64,000 bases of DNA from Membranipora membranacea (Eukaryota; Bryozoa; Gymnolaemata; Cheilostomatida; Membraniporidae). Under the pieces are notes generated by a model. That model ran no database searches. It saw only the letters and a list, made by a program, of their open reading frames with translations, and was not told the DNA's origin. The position numbers and the translations under genes are program-made. The DNA is taken from contig OU612072.1 in assembly GCA_914767715.1 (NCBI GenBank), positions 3,100,001 through 3,164,000 of the forward strand, in the 5' to 3' direction. Positions 12,201-23,064 of this stretch are shown piece by piece (the stretch's first letter is position 1; the number at the start of each line of letters is the position of its first letter).

Positions 12201-12941
12201 GATATCTCCTAAACAATATTAAATTTAGAGGGACAGATTTCTGACACAAAACTAACCCAGTCCAGAGTATGAACTCAGCATCACTAGCTATCTTCTCCAT
12301 TCCCTCGATGGCTGACTTGACTAGTCTGAGATTAGAGTCACAGAACTCTGAGCTCCACGTAGGTATATTCTCTACTGGCTGTATACATGATCTCTTCTCT
12401 GTCTCCACCGTTGGGTCAAAGTGGAAGTCGGAGATGTGCCAAAACTTCGCTGAAAATAAGCACCAGTGAGTCAGAGTGAACAGAATTTTCTATCAAAACT
12501 CAAAGGATCCCCCTGTCTTAGCCTGGGCAGGCTGTCGGGGGTGGGTGGGCGATGAAGAGGGGATATGGTGATAATAACTAAGTGATCAAGAATTCTCTCC
12601 AAACTGATGATCTTTGTTTGGTGAGAAGTTTACGGAACAAGGTATTAACTAGAACAAGTTCGTTCCCTTTGTGGTGGTGGATAGATACTGCAAGAGCCAG
12701 ATCCAACTTTTGCAATATCCCTCTGCCACCACAGAAGGAACAAACTTGTTCTAGGTTTTAACACTGCGTAGTTCCATGCAGCGCATATTGCAAACACAAA
12801 AGGGGTAGTTGAGATAAGGCAAATCAAATGGAAACAGCCTGACTCACCTGTATTCCTGGAGTCTAAAGGATTTGCCAGAGTTACGGTCAGACATGATAAT
12901 ATCCAAATACTGATGACTGCGAGTCTACTAACAAGAGCCAT
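6263..12941 (-). CDS. Acid sphingomyelinase-like phosphodiesterase (SMPDL3-type), copy 2, complete
   Basis: Complete tandem paralogue of the gene at the left edge. Ten coding exons: 12941-12848, 12449-12257, 11753-11611, 10113-9982, 8750-8581, 8329-8155, 7735-7556, 7335-7250, 6961-6867 and 6437-6263. Together they give 1443 bases, 480 residues plus TGA, with all phases agreeing. Residues about 1-23 form a signal peptide (VISIWILSCLTVTLA). Catalytic motifs: FWHISDFHFDP, WTGD, GNHDYVPD, ISAHVPYGVG and FFGHEHND, so the metal ligands are all present. A cysteine-containing C-terminal region (NYWCKKTSLDCDDKC) follows, as in the ASM/SMPDL family. The last residues, ALLIPVIFLLCDRL, are a short hydrophobic tail with almost nothing after it. 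This fits a GPI-attachment signal, as in SMPDL3B, but that is inference. Introns 1, 3 and 4 carry mobile elements. The start ATG directly precedes the signal peptide. Confidence 0.92.
8748..8821. repeat. Duplicated 3' splice-site segment at SMPDL copy 2 exon 5
   Basis: The segment catctacaaatacggrgat recurs 41 bases apart (8749 and 8790), followed by aatrcatracaa in both copies. On the minus strand each ends in gtatttgtag/ATG, so two equal acceptors exist. Only the one at 8750 keeps the frame. Confidence 0.6.
8820..9684. mobile_element. Long-TIR DNA transposon derivative with TA-flanked ends, nested foldback inside
   Basis: Lies in intron 4 of SMPDL copy 2. The left arm from 8820 (tagacagttttct) to about 8902 is matched in reverse complement by about 9602-9684 (agaaaactgtcta). 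It includes the shared stretch ttgtcctctctccagtttgg. Both ends abut TA, as expected for Tc1/mariner-like insertion. Inside, 8910-8992 and 9161-9243 form a second inverted pair (gagggttat.. against ..ataaccctc), so one foldback sits within another. No transposase motif was seen. Confidence 0.75.
10236..10464. mobile_element. MITE, family 'GGTCTTTCAATTAGA', copy B, diverged
   Basis: Starts ggtctttcaattagagtgag and ends aaattgaaagaccc in SMPDL copy 2 intron 3. It is more worn than copies A and D. It abuts copy C directly, the two sharing a junction at about 10464. Confidence 0.65.
10463..10858. mobile_element. MITE, family 'GGTCTTTCAATTAGA', copy C, carrying an insertion
   Basis: Left part (caattagaaacagc, gatcgctcactcagtg) and right end (ttaattgaaagacccccac) match copy A. 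About 170 extra bases between roughly 10630 and 10805 separate the expected gtgatagtgat and gtgataattcgcttt segments, so another sequence was inserted into this copy. Confidence 0.65.
11042..11165 (-). mobile_element. tRNA-derived SINE-like unit in SMPDL copy 2 intron 3
   Basis: Minus strand: A-box-like TGGCGCAATCGGTTAG (11145-11130) and B box GGGTTCGAGTCCC (11084-11072). The spacing between the boxes is longer than in an ordinary tRNA. No matching acceptor stem was found. Best read as an old SINE head inserted in the intron. Confidence 0.55.
12516..12560. repeat. Short dispersed repeat (tagcctgggcaggctgtcgg type)
   Basis: tagcctgggcaggctgtcgg followed by gggtgggtggg. Related segments occur, inverted, in both arms of 57405-57490 and near 52743-52782. 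A low-copy interspersed repeat. Confidence 0.5.
12649..12754. repeat. Foldback element in SMPDL copy 2 intron 1
   Basis: Arms 12649-12683 (ctagaacaagttcgttcc...) and 12716-12754 (...ggaacaaacttgttctag) are inverted with few mismatches around a loop of about 30 bases. Likely a small MITE. Confidence 0.75.
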
Positions 12942-15310
12942 GTTAAAAGGAAACTGTCTGTAAATAGAAGATTGTACAGTGAATGTTTGCTAATAGTTAC
13001 AGTATCAGTACCAGATAAGTACACAATACATCCAAGCTTTTTCACTCTAAGCCAGCCAATAACACAAATCTATGGGTAACTGATTCTCAGATTAAAAATC
13101 AAAGGTCATAGTATAATATAGTCTGCACCTAATACCCTTGTCAAAATTCTGCCCGGGTACTGGTAGTGGTATTCATCTTTTAAACACAGCCTGAATGTGG
13201 TTGATAATGGGAAACCACTACCAGCAAACAAGGCAGGATTTTGTGCAAATAATTACACTATGTACAATCTCCCCCAGTTTGTCCTCAAAACATAGATATT
13301 CTATAAATCTACCTTATCTAGTTTTACCATGCATACTTACTGTGCTCGTCTGCTCTTCTGCTTGCCTGCGAGTATAAGAAATTGGAAACTTGACTCTTAG
13401 CTTGTTGACACAAAAGTGACCCCCTGTTTTTGGCACTCAAAATAAACTTTCTGACTTAGAAATCTATCATATCCAGATGTCGGTTTATTATCGTCAACAG
13501 AGCTGAGTAGATCCTGTTACCAAACTGACGCTATTAGGATAGATAGTAACTATATATATATATACACGTGTGACATCGATGTTGGCATAAGCTCAACTAT
13601 TTAACAGGCTAACTGGGCAGTGGTATCTTGTATTATCTCAAAATTATTTCATGATCTACTCCTGATGTGTCGAGTTGACCTTCATGCACGTTTAGGTGAC
13701 ATCTCTTTCAAGATAACTAAAGCTTAATCTAGACATTATACTATCAAGGACTCTTTGATACGATGTATGTAGGCGGGTGCAGGGATCAAAAGTGTTATCT
13801 AATTTGTGTACCTTTGAAGTTGTTTCACCACTACTCATGACGCTTTATAAACTCCTCCACTGATAAGGTATGAGGTAAACGCAACAGGAGCAAATTAAAA
13901 CACAGACCAACTTGATGAGTTTTAATCTATTTATTACCTACAAATAAGGGGACTATAAGGAACCCCTCGGGATAAAAATATCTTTGAAATAACCAGGATA
14001 TTATGATTGCACAATAATGATGAGACAATAAAAACTTCTACATCATATACTGTAGGAAACTGAATAAGTTTGGTCATTTGTCAACATTCAATGTTGTGAT
14101 GTTATTTTTATCAATGGGCTTTGGAGAGCATGTATAACAGCAGAGGATCGAAATCACCAACCGTTTGATCTTTTACCTCCACTTCGATTTCTGCGGTGAG
14201 ATCTGACATGCAACTACCTTCGGGGTGCTTTTGGGCGGGGGAAGAGTTTGGGGGGCAAACTACAGCTGAGTTGACCCACAAAAATATGCCATAGGGATAT
14301 TACCTTCCATAATATGAGATCTGAAAAGTTTGTTTTTGTTTTCCTTATAAGTAAAGCACTTCTGTACAGTATAGATAATTCATTCTCACTTAATGAGAAG
14401 CATATAAAAGGAAATGTGATTAATTCTTGTTTATTATCATTCTGTTCAAGGAGCACCAGGACTCAATTAACAATATCATTATTACGTTACACTACACCCA
14501 CTAAGTGTAGACATAAGATTATGAACCATTTATGCAGTATCATCTACTATAGGAAAATGTGTTTGTGTTCATGAACATAATTCCAGAGAGAATTTGCTAA
14601 TGTGTAAAATATTTAACTATACTTTCTCATAGCAGTCAGCAATAAAGAAGTAAAAGAGGAATATCATAACATAAAATGTTCCAGGTCCACATCATGTGTC
14701 AAACTATCGACTCAGGGCACTGTAGCCTGTAGCTTTCAATTAAAGGAGTGTGGAAGCATTAGCCAGCAGGACATTCTACTCTTGTCCTAACTGATTCAGA
14801 AACAATCACCTGGTGAAACAAAATAACCAGGTTTTGGCCCAGATGATATCATCCATAACCTGTTCATTGGCTTTTGTACAAAATTTATTGATGAATCTGT
14901 GGCCTTCAGATATAGAGAATGAAAATAAGCTCAAAATGGATAAATAAGATAATTATCTGTATGGTCTTGTGTGGTCGCAACATGTACAAATGGTTATAGA
15001 AAACTTCAGAGCAGTTTTGACATAGAAAGCAGTGATTTTTTGACATAAAAAGGCAGTTTGTTTCTTATGCGTAGAAGAGAATAAAAAGCAACAGTCAACA
15101 GTTGGAAGTAATCCATTCTAGATTTGTGCTACGATTCCGTTTTAAGTTAAATAAAAAATATATCACGATTGGACTCAGAGTTGTCTTCACATATTACAAA
15201 AGGAGACAATAACTAGAATTACCAGACGGTCCCAGCAGACGGTCCCAGCAGCTGTTTTGTTGTGCCTGGGTAGTAATTGATGACCTAGAGATATCAGAGT
15301 GTTGAATTAT
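12942..15310. other. Spacer, SMPDL copy 2 to tropomyosin-like gene
   Basis: No coding signal found. Contains a short (TA)n run near 13551. Otherwise nothing recognised. Confidence 0.5.
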
Positions 15311-18300
15311 TTACACATTGTTGAGGTCAGCCATGGCAGATCTCAGACTGTCTTGCATGGCTTTGAATTTCTCCTCAGCCTGAGCGAGGTTCTTCTCAAG
15401 GGCGTCGTTGTCCATTCTCAGTTTGTTGGCTTCCCTCTCGTGGTCGGCAGCGGCAGCTTCTGCTGCCTCAAGTTTGTCTGTCAAATTCTTAATTTGATTC
15501 TGAAATTAAATAATAACGGATGATTAATGTAGATCTGCTGCGATTTTTAAATTTCAATCTATAATGATTAATCGAGACATATGAAAACATATTGCAGGTT
15601 TTTAAATTCAAACTACCCAAAAATAGTTTTCTAGCAAACTCATAACTATCAATCATGACAACTCTGAGGAATGAACGAACACACCAATCTATTGTTGTGC
15701 AATGACCATCGTTCAAATTTCATGACAGAGACAGTTACTCCACTCTTATCATTTCCCTCCTTGACTAACCTGATAGTCCTCCTCAGCCTTCTCTAACATA
15801 GTGACTTTGTGAGTGAGTCCGTTCACATTCTCCTCAAAGTCCTTCTCCTTTTGTTTGTGTTCCTCTATGGTGTTATTAGCTGTGGTCAGGTTCTCCTGAA
15901 GTGTGTAGTTCTCAGCTTCCAAATTCTGGATCTGTACAGAAATAAAATATATAATATTATCCTCTATTGGGAGATCGCAGTATATATGGACACAACAGGT
16001 ATGGAAACTTAGCGGAGAAATCCACACCGTTATCAGGTGTCTGCTCTCGATAGTGATTGAGTATTATGTAAGGTGCAACCACTGCCTTCATTAATCTGAC
16101 AGAAGCCTTCCATTAAGATGATAACTAACACCCTTGCGTAGTTTATCTTATGAGGCCTGCGCTGCCCTTCAAAACATCCTGGGAATGTTGCTAATGGAAT
16201 CTGAGGTCGTTAGGATTAGAATCTGATACTTATTTAGTCCTAGGGTCAGACTGGGTCCTCAGGTGGTGAAGGCTTCTAACATGGGGAATGGTAGGTTGGT
16301 TGGAGGAAATGGTGCTTTAGAGAAAGAGAAGGGTTATCACACTAATTATCCTGACATTGTTGGGACATGTATAATATAGCGATGCAGTGAATACGGATAT
16401 ACAGGAAACTAAGGTTGGGCATGGGAACATTAACTTTGTTATCAATGTGGTACACTATCATGGGGGTGTTTTGTACACAATCAAGGGGATGGAGTGATCT
16501 CGCCTTGGAGTTATGAATACATACCAGATATCAACCCTGTAGTAACAATGAGTCGGGATCTTAATTACATGTTTCGCATTGCAGATAGAACCTAGGTGAG
16601 TATGTAAAGCTATGACACAACTCGATCCTAATCATCTATACTCTGTATTAGACTTACGCATTAACTCTATTATAGAATACATTTACATAATAAGCAGAGT
16701 CGGAGACATCATTGTGTCGATGTTGGCACATTGTCTTGTCTTACTCATAATTCATATCCGTCTCAATATTAGAACCCTAGCTGAAATAAGACCAGGTATC
16801 CGAATTCTATACGAACACCGGATAGTTAATACACATATCAGATAAAGAAGAGTTTAAGAGACCCAGTATCAAATGTATCAAGTACAAAATAAAAAAACAT
16901 CTCTTGCAGAAGTATTTGTATAATATCTTCCCACACAAGAACTACTATCCCAATTATTATTGACCTTTTACAGTGACTGTTAAACCCCCATCACGAAACA
17001 GGCAGGCTTTGGATCTAGAGGAGAGATGTGCCCGGCACACGCACTGCCTGATTAACATGGTAATAAAACTAACTCTAATGTTTAATGCATACAGCTCATT
17101 AGTGTTTTTCTGCAAACATAGTATGCAGTTACACATCTCTTTTATGATCAAATCAATCGCATAGCTTCCTATAACTGGGAGCCGGGTGGCTGGCAAAATG
17201 TCTTATTTTTTGAACCCTTGCAAGAATGTAAGATTTGGAATATTGACTGAGATGACATCACATGACTAAGATTGAGGTAATATCTCAAACTAACATTGAA
17301 ATCCAAAGTATTTTTGGACATAGCCCTGAAGTCAAAGAATCATGTCGAGGATTTGATCACATATAGCACAATGACCTAGAACTCATTGGATGGCAGTACG
17401 CATATATGGGCTGGCTATGATCACCACTGATTTCTAAAAGGAAGACATACTTATACATCCCCTGTAATATCCTGGTCATAGTCAATGGAACCTATCAAGC
17501 TAGGCAACTAGGGGTGTCGAAGGATAAGATTGTACTGTCAATGTAACAGTAGAAGCAGCAGCCAACTTCAGCTAGTTACTTATCAATAGTAGTAATATTA
17601 CTCCGTACCCTGTTGATTCTAAGAATGCAAGGCATTATCTGAGAGGAGACAACTTCATAAACTATAAGAACAATGGTTTTACCTTTCTATGAAGATCGTC
17701 CCTATCATTCTCAGCCTGACTGAGTGAATCCTGGACATCCTTAAGTTGAGATGCTAGCTGGTCTGCTCTGTCGTTAGCTTCATCCTTCTCATTCCTCAGC
17801 CTATATCAACAAAACAAGTTGGCATCTCAAAAGCTCTAACAAAACGTTTCTATTTACCTTCACAATGCGAAAGCGAAATGTGCTAACTGTAAGTGTACAT
17901 GTCATATGAGGACTTGAAAATTTTGCAGTGTTTAAAGACGATAAGCTAGCATCAAAATTCTGGAATGCCAGTTTTACCATGTCATGATTGTCATAGAATA
18001 TGCTGGATGGTACATCCACATTTTAATCTTTAAGTGTATAAGGTGTACTGAATCAGATCCTATAAATACTGGCTTGCTTTCTAGTTTCTGAGTTCGGACA
18101 GAGCTACAACTATTATTATGGGATAACCTCAAAATCAAATGATAGCTCATAGTTTCAATTAGCAAAATTGTATCACCGATAACGCAAAGCAAAGACCTTT
18201 ACTCAATGTCAAATGATGATTCTAATATTAGAAATTTGACTATCAAAAAAAAAATTCAGCATAACTCCAAAACCGTCAATGAACACTAAAATTACAGTGA

Positions 18301-18387
18301 CGAATAACCTGATAATCTGACATATCACATGACATACCTGACCATCTTATTCTTTACAGACTCCATGTCGATATTAGCTCCCTCCAT
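15311..18387 (-). CDS. Short tropomyosin-like coiled-coil protein
   Basis: Four coding exons with matching phases: 18387-18338, 17800-17683, 15931-15770 and 15499-15311 (519 bases, 172 residues plus TAA). Almost the whole protein after residue 15 is a charged heptad coiled coil. It contains LASQLKDVQDSLSQAEND, IQNLEAENYTLQENL and VTMLEKAEEDYQNQIKNL, and ends AMQDSLRSAMADLNNV. The spacing of Ala and Leu core residues, the absence of Pro and the Glu/Lys pattern fit tropomyosin, an actin-filament-binding dimer. Typical animal tropomyosins are about 248 or 284 residues; this is much shorter, closer to fungal forms. Either the locus encodes a truncated isoform, using an internal start with more exons elsewhere, or it is a lineage-specific short paralogue or another coiled-coil protein. 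The ATG is the first one in frame in exon 1 and is followed by MEGANIDMESVKNK. A minus-strand AATAAA (plus-strand tttatt near 14884) could serve as the polyA signal. Confidence 0.75.
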
Positions 18388-20262
18388 CTTGATTTGTGTT
18401 GGTGTTTCTACTTTGTTGTTGGAATGAGATAAGAATAATCTAGCCTTTACCTGAACCGTACCAAACAAGCAACTGAGGCTCCTCTTAGTATCTCGCTGCT
18501 TTACATGAGGTTAAAGGTCAGAGAGAGAATTAAATCAGCCCTCCCGTTACACCTGATTGGCATTTAACAGCTCAGCAGTAATGGTTTACCCTATAAGGCA
18601 ATACATGCCACAGTTAGCATTAAACATTGATACTCATCCCTTGTGTCTGTATACTGTATAGTTTTATTGTCAGTGTAGCCCGCCCCTAGCCTTTCTTTGT
18701 AGAATTAGTTAGTATTATTAGTTCTTAAGCTATTGCTTTGGTAATTAAGACTTGGCTGAATTTTATAGCCTTACTATGCAGATCATTAGTACCTGGTTAT
18801 TCGTAATGAGACCGGGGTATTCAGGCTGAGATTCTCTACATGTAATATAATTATGTATATACCTGCTGTTGATTATTTATGAGACAGAACATCAAATCAA
18901 CGGAGAACAAAGAATCAACAGATAGGGCTGAAACAATAAGCATCTTCACAAAATTCTTCGATATGTGTATCTATATAACCATAAACAGACAGATGCAGCC
19001 ATACAGCCATAGACTTAATAAAAATAAGCCTCTGTAACAAATCTATGAAATGAATCTGGTTGTGGCCATAAAAAGAAAAGATGGAGGATAGCACTAAAAA
19101 ACCGATATGATGTAGTGTAGATAAAAATGGATAAGGCGGGATCATTTGAGACCAACGTATTAGTGTTGTCGCAGCTCTAATTAACCCACTAGGCCGCACC
19201 TGCAGGCCCCAGTTGCACGTCACAAAGACAATGTCGAAACATAACAGGAAGAAAACAAGAGCGATATCTCAACTTGCTAATTGCCTAAAGAATGAGCGCA
19301 TTACCCTGTTAATGATTATGCAAGGAATTCAGCATATTTGTACCCTTGTATTGTCGGTCAGCGGCAGACAACATCCCACCACAAATCAGCCCAGAGGTCT
19401 AAATCATGGAAAAGGCTTCACAAAGAATTCCCAAGATCAAGATTAGCACATAAAACCTATACTACATATACATACATACACATAAGATCCAGAGAGAAAA
19501 CACAAACCAGAAAGCTAAGTTTTTGTTTTACAGGTTTGAAGCTTAGAGATCTGGTACAAGTACTTAGTATTAATATCCCATAGGCCTGTAACATTTTGAG
19601 GTTTAATGAAGTTCATCCGTTATAATAGCTATATAAGAGAGAAGCTATAAGGGAGAAGGATATAGATAGGGTATTGACAAGCCTAAAACACATAAACTAG
19701 ACCTGTATAATACCGCAAACGCCGGCAGTTGAATGAAAATTCCTTTGATGCAATATCAGTACATACGATACTGAGTTTGATTGTGTGATATGATACTCGG
19801 GTGAATTCTCAACTTGGAATGTTACAAAATATGCAATAACGTCTACACTCTACGCTGGTAACCTGATTCTGTCTGTAGTGCGAGATCATAACATGGATAA
19901 TAAAGTTTAACCAACATGCTTTTATTCAAAAATTGGAAGCCAAATCTTAATCAGAATTTTTCTGCGTACAGTCAGCTTTAAAAAGATTGCCATGTACGGC
20001 ATAGTGATGTGTCATCTATGGATATTTAGAATTAGTGTAACTATCACTTATTGAAAATTGGATTCGAGACTAAAAGTAACTTACATCATGTCTAAAGATT
20101 CAACCACGTTTTCAAAAGATGTGTGATGAATAATGTGATGGTTATGTGCTCACAGAATTACTATCTCGGTGATTGTATGCTTACCTGGAAGGTAGGGTTA
20201 TAAGCTTTCTATCACTACCAAGCGAATAATGGACACTCTCGCTCTTGTAACTGCCACTATCA
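18388..20262. other. Spacer, tropomyosin-like gene to EAPP
   Basis: No supported gene. Tropomyosin-like 5' leader and promoter are presumably here, and EAPP 3' UTR at the right end. Short reading frames lack splice or family support. Confidence 0.5.
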
Positions 20263-23064
20263 TCAGCTATAGCTAGCTATCACATTGAAGAAATGAAAAA
20301 CTTCCTCAGAGTCATAGACTGCTACCCTAGTATTACAGTTACTACAGGTGACAGGGTGGTAACAGTCCCTCTCTTCAGATTGCTTAGCTGATTCCTGGTC
20401 CATAGTCTCCATATCTCTGTAATCTGATGACGCTGTCGGCGTATCAGGCTCTGGTTCAGAATTGTGTTTCCTTTTTCGTTTGTTCTTTTTAGATGTGTTT
20501 TGAGGCTTCTTTTTGAATTGCAGAGTTTCTCCATAGTTGACCATAGTGTTTAGTGTGAACATTGCTCTGTATTGATCCTGGTATATATCGTGTCTAGAAC
20601 AAAATTACATATAAGGGGTGATTCAGTCGGTCCAAGCTTACATCTACAGTCTTTTGGCCACTCGGAATTTGCTTATGCTACCTACGTACACACCAAGTCA
20701 CCAAGGAATATCAATTAAATAATTGACAAGCTTAACCTTTTTGGAGTTGTTCCCCACCATAAACAGTGTGGGACAACTTTATGTCAAAGCTGTCACTACC
20801 ATTACATCGCCACTACATTATATTGACAATCAAATCGACAAATTGTTAAAAGTATCGCAACTCTGCCGTGTTGGTATATGAGGTGAAGCAACGTTTTATG
20901 GATATGTCTTCGTGTATCAATGAGACAAACAAGTCACTCGAAGGATGTTCGTCCATACGTGAAAACATGCATACCCTAGAGGCAAGAGCAAAATTTCGCC
21001 CTCTTGCACAATGTTTGAAATAGCAAAATCAGCTGATGGTTAGCTAGTACTAACATTACCTCATCATCTAGCTAGCTTAGGCTAGTGCCAGTCATCCCAA
21101 ACTAGCTTGTCTTGACTGCTCTCGTCAAGCAATAGTTTATAAGTGATGAAATCATCAAAAAATTAAGTAGATTAATACACCATGCCATACCTTTGACAAT
21201 CTAGGCAAACTGCACACATACAAGCTGGGCAGTTAAGTACAGCGTCGCTCTTTACATCCTTAGTCTTAGCTCCTACGGTTTTAGCTGGGGAATCACCAGA
21301 TTTTCCAGCAGGAGGACGGTATGACGCCCGCTGTCTTTTTACCCAGGCTTCATCGTCGTCATCCATTGATGGATCATAAAACAGGGCATCGTTTGTTTCT
21401 TCCTCTGTGAACAAAATAAACAATGAATTCAACTCACTGAGTACAAAGTTAGAGCTTCAGAAATACCATGATTTTATATATAATGTATATCATCATATCT
21501 ACTGAGGTGGTCTGGTTGGTGTTGCCAACAGGTCCTCTTTTGGCTGTGACAAGTTTTGAGATGTTAACAAATGCCTCATTCTTAATTTAAGGCATGAACG
21601 ACTGGCTGGTTAAGGAACATAATAGCTATATTGACAAGAGACAGTATTCTGTTTTACCGTTTTGTAAGGGAGCCTATTAGCTTTAAACAGACAGACGTAA
21701 CTGATGGCACACTCATTACAATATAGCAATACAGCGACATTCTTATATAAAGTTTTACATTGAAAATGACAAGATATTTTTGCAAGGTAATATTACCTTG
21801 CTGCTCTTTAGATTTGAGAGCTTGCTGACTTAGTGGGAAGCTTTTAGTCATTGTACCATCGAGTTCTGACATCATTTCCTTTTCAAACTCATCCTCGCTT
21901 GAATCAGAAGGTAGTCCGATACTGCGTCTCCTGATTGCATTCTTCTGACGAGGCGTCCCGTCTAACCACTGAGATATCTCATCTTCTGAACTACAAGAGA
22001 AGGTTTAAGTATTTACAACATCATTATAAGTGAAGAAAATCTATCATTCCTCGACTCAGTGACAACAATGCAATGACAATCACTCTCAATCCTAGGTAAC
22101 TTCCCTTTGCCTAAAAGAACATTGTTTGAATGAAATCAAGGGATATACAGCCTGATAATTAAGAGGTGGGACCATCACAATCATATGTACATTACATGTA
22201 TTTAATTTCAGCCTCGAGTATAAGAAACAGTGCAAGGGTTTTTGAATCAATGACGCAATGAATGAATGAAGGTTATATTTTATGTTTGTATAGTTGGCTT
22301 CTACCTAACGTTATCAATGTTACTAGAGTAGGACTATCTTATATTGGCCCTAAGTTGATGGTGACCAATAAGTCTCAAGCCAGGGGGTCTTTCAATTAGA
22401 AACAGCCAAAATCGCAACCTGATCGCTCACTCAGTGAGTTGGCGATACATGCTAGGCTCTCGCTTTCAGATCGCAAAGTCATTGATAGAACTATATTGAT
22501 TCTGAGTGAGCGATTCGGAGCGATTTTGTCTAATTGAAAGACCGAGTGAGTGATAATTATGAGCGATGTGATAGTGATAACTTGCTTTGATAAAGCATCG
22601 CTCTTTCTAATTGAAAGACCCTCCAGTCTCTAACTCTTTGTATAGACTATTACATTGGCTTCATCATCACTAATCCTCTTTGCTGTTATTACTTTGCTAG
22701 ATGATCATAAACTTACTATACTACTGTAACTATGCCTCTACTTTCACATGGGCAGAGTAAGGGAGCGTTGAGTAGAGTTGAGTAGAGCAGTGTGTACTGG
22801 AGATGTAATAGGTTACAGTAGTAGCAGAGTAGTATTTCTGAGGCATACCTAACCTACTAACCAACTATTTACTAATACTAGTTATATTAAAGTAATATTA
22901 TAGATAAGATAGTGATTCTGCTTCTAACAATTATATATATTTTTTATACATAATAATATCTTACAGAACTCAGTGATAACTTAAAATGAAGGTACTCACT
23001 CATTGCCACCTTCTTGATCACTGTCCTCCATCACATAAGGGTCTGAATAGTTGTCTGTTGCCAT
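20263..23064 (-). CDS. EAPP: E2F-associated phosphoprotein (EAPP)
   Basis: Nuclear phosphoprotein that binds E2F factors and influences E2F-dependent transcription in mammals. Exons 23064-23000, 21990-21797, 21404-21191 and 20593-20263 join in phase to give 267 residues plus TGA. Diagnostic blocks appear in the known order: an acidic N-terminus (NYSDPYVMEDSD), SEDEISQWLDGTPRQK, SSEDEFEKEMMSEL, DALFYDPSMDDDDEAWV, then SDAVLNCPACMCAVCLDCQR running across a splice junction into HDIYQDQYRAMF. The protein ends YHPVTCSNCNTRVAVYDSEE followed by VFHFFNVIASYS. The two CxxC pairs could hold a metal ion. A basic stretch (KKNKRKRKH) may be a nuclear signal. Human EAPP is slightly longer; the loss is in the middle linker. 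It is transcribed away from the ASPP gene, with about 4.9 kb between the two start codons. Confidence 0.96.
22383..22622. mobile_element. MITE, family 'GGTCTTTCAATTAGA', copy A
   Basis: About 240 bp between EAPP exons 1 and 2. It starts gggggtctttcaattagaaa and ends with the inverse (ctaattgaaagaccctcc). The interior carries repeated gatcgctcactcagtgag and gcgattttg motifs shared with the copies near 10.2-10.9 kb and 61.9 kb. No coding capacity. Confidence 0.8.
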
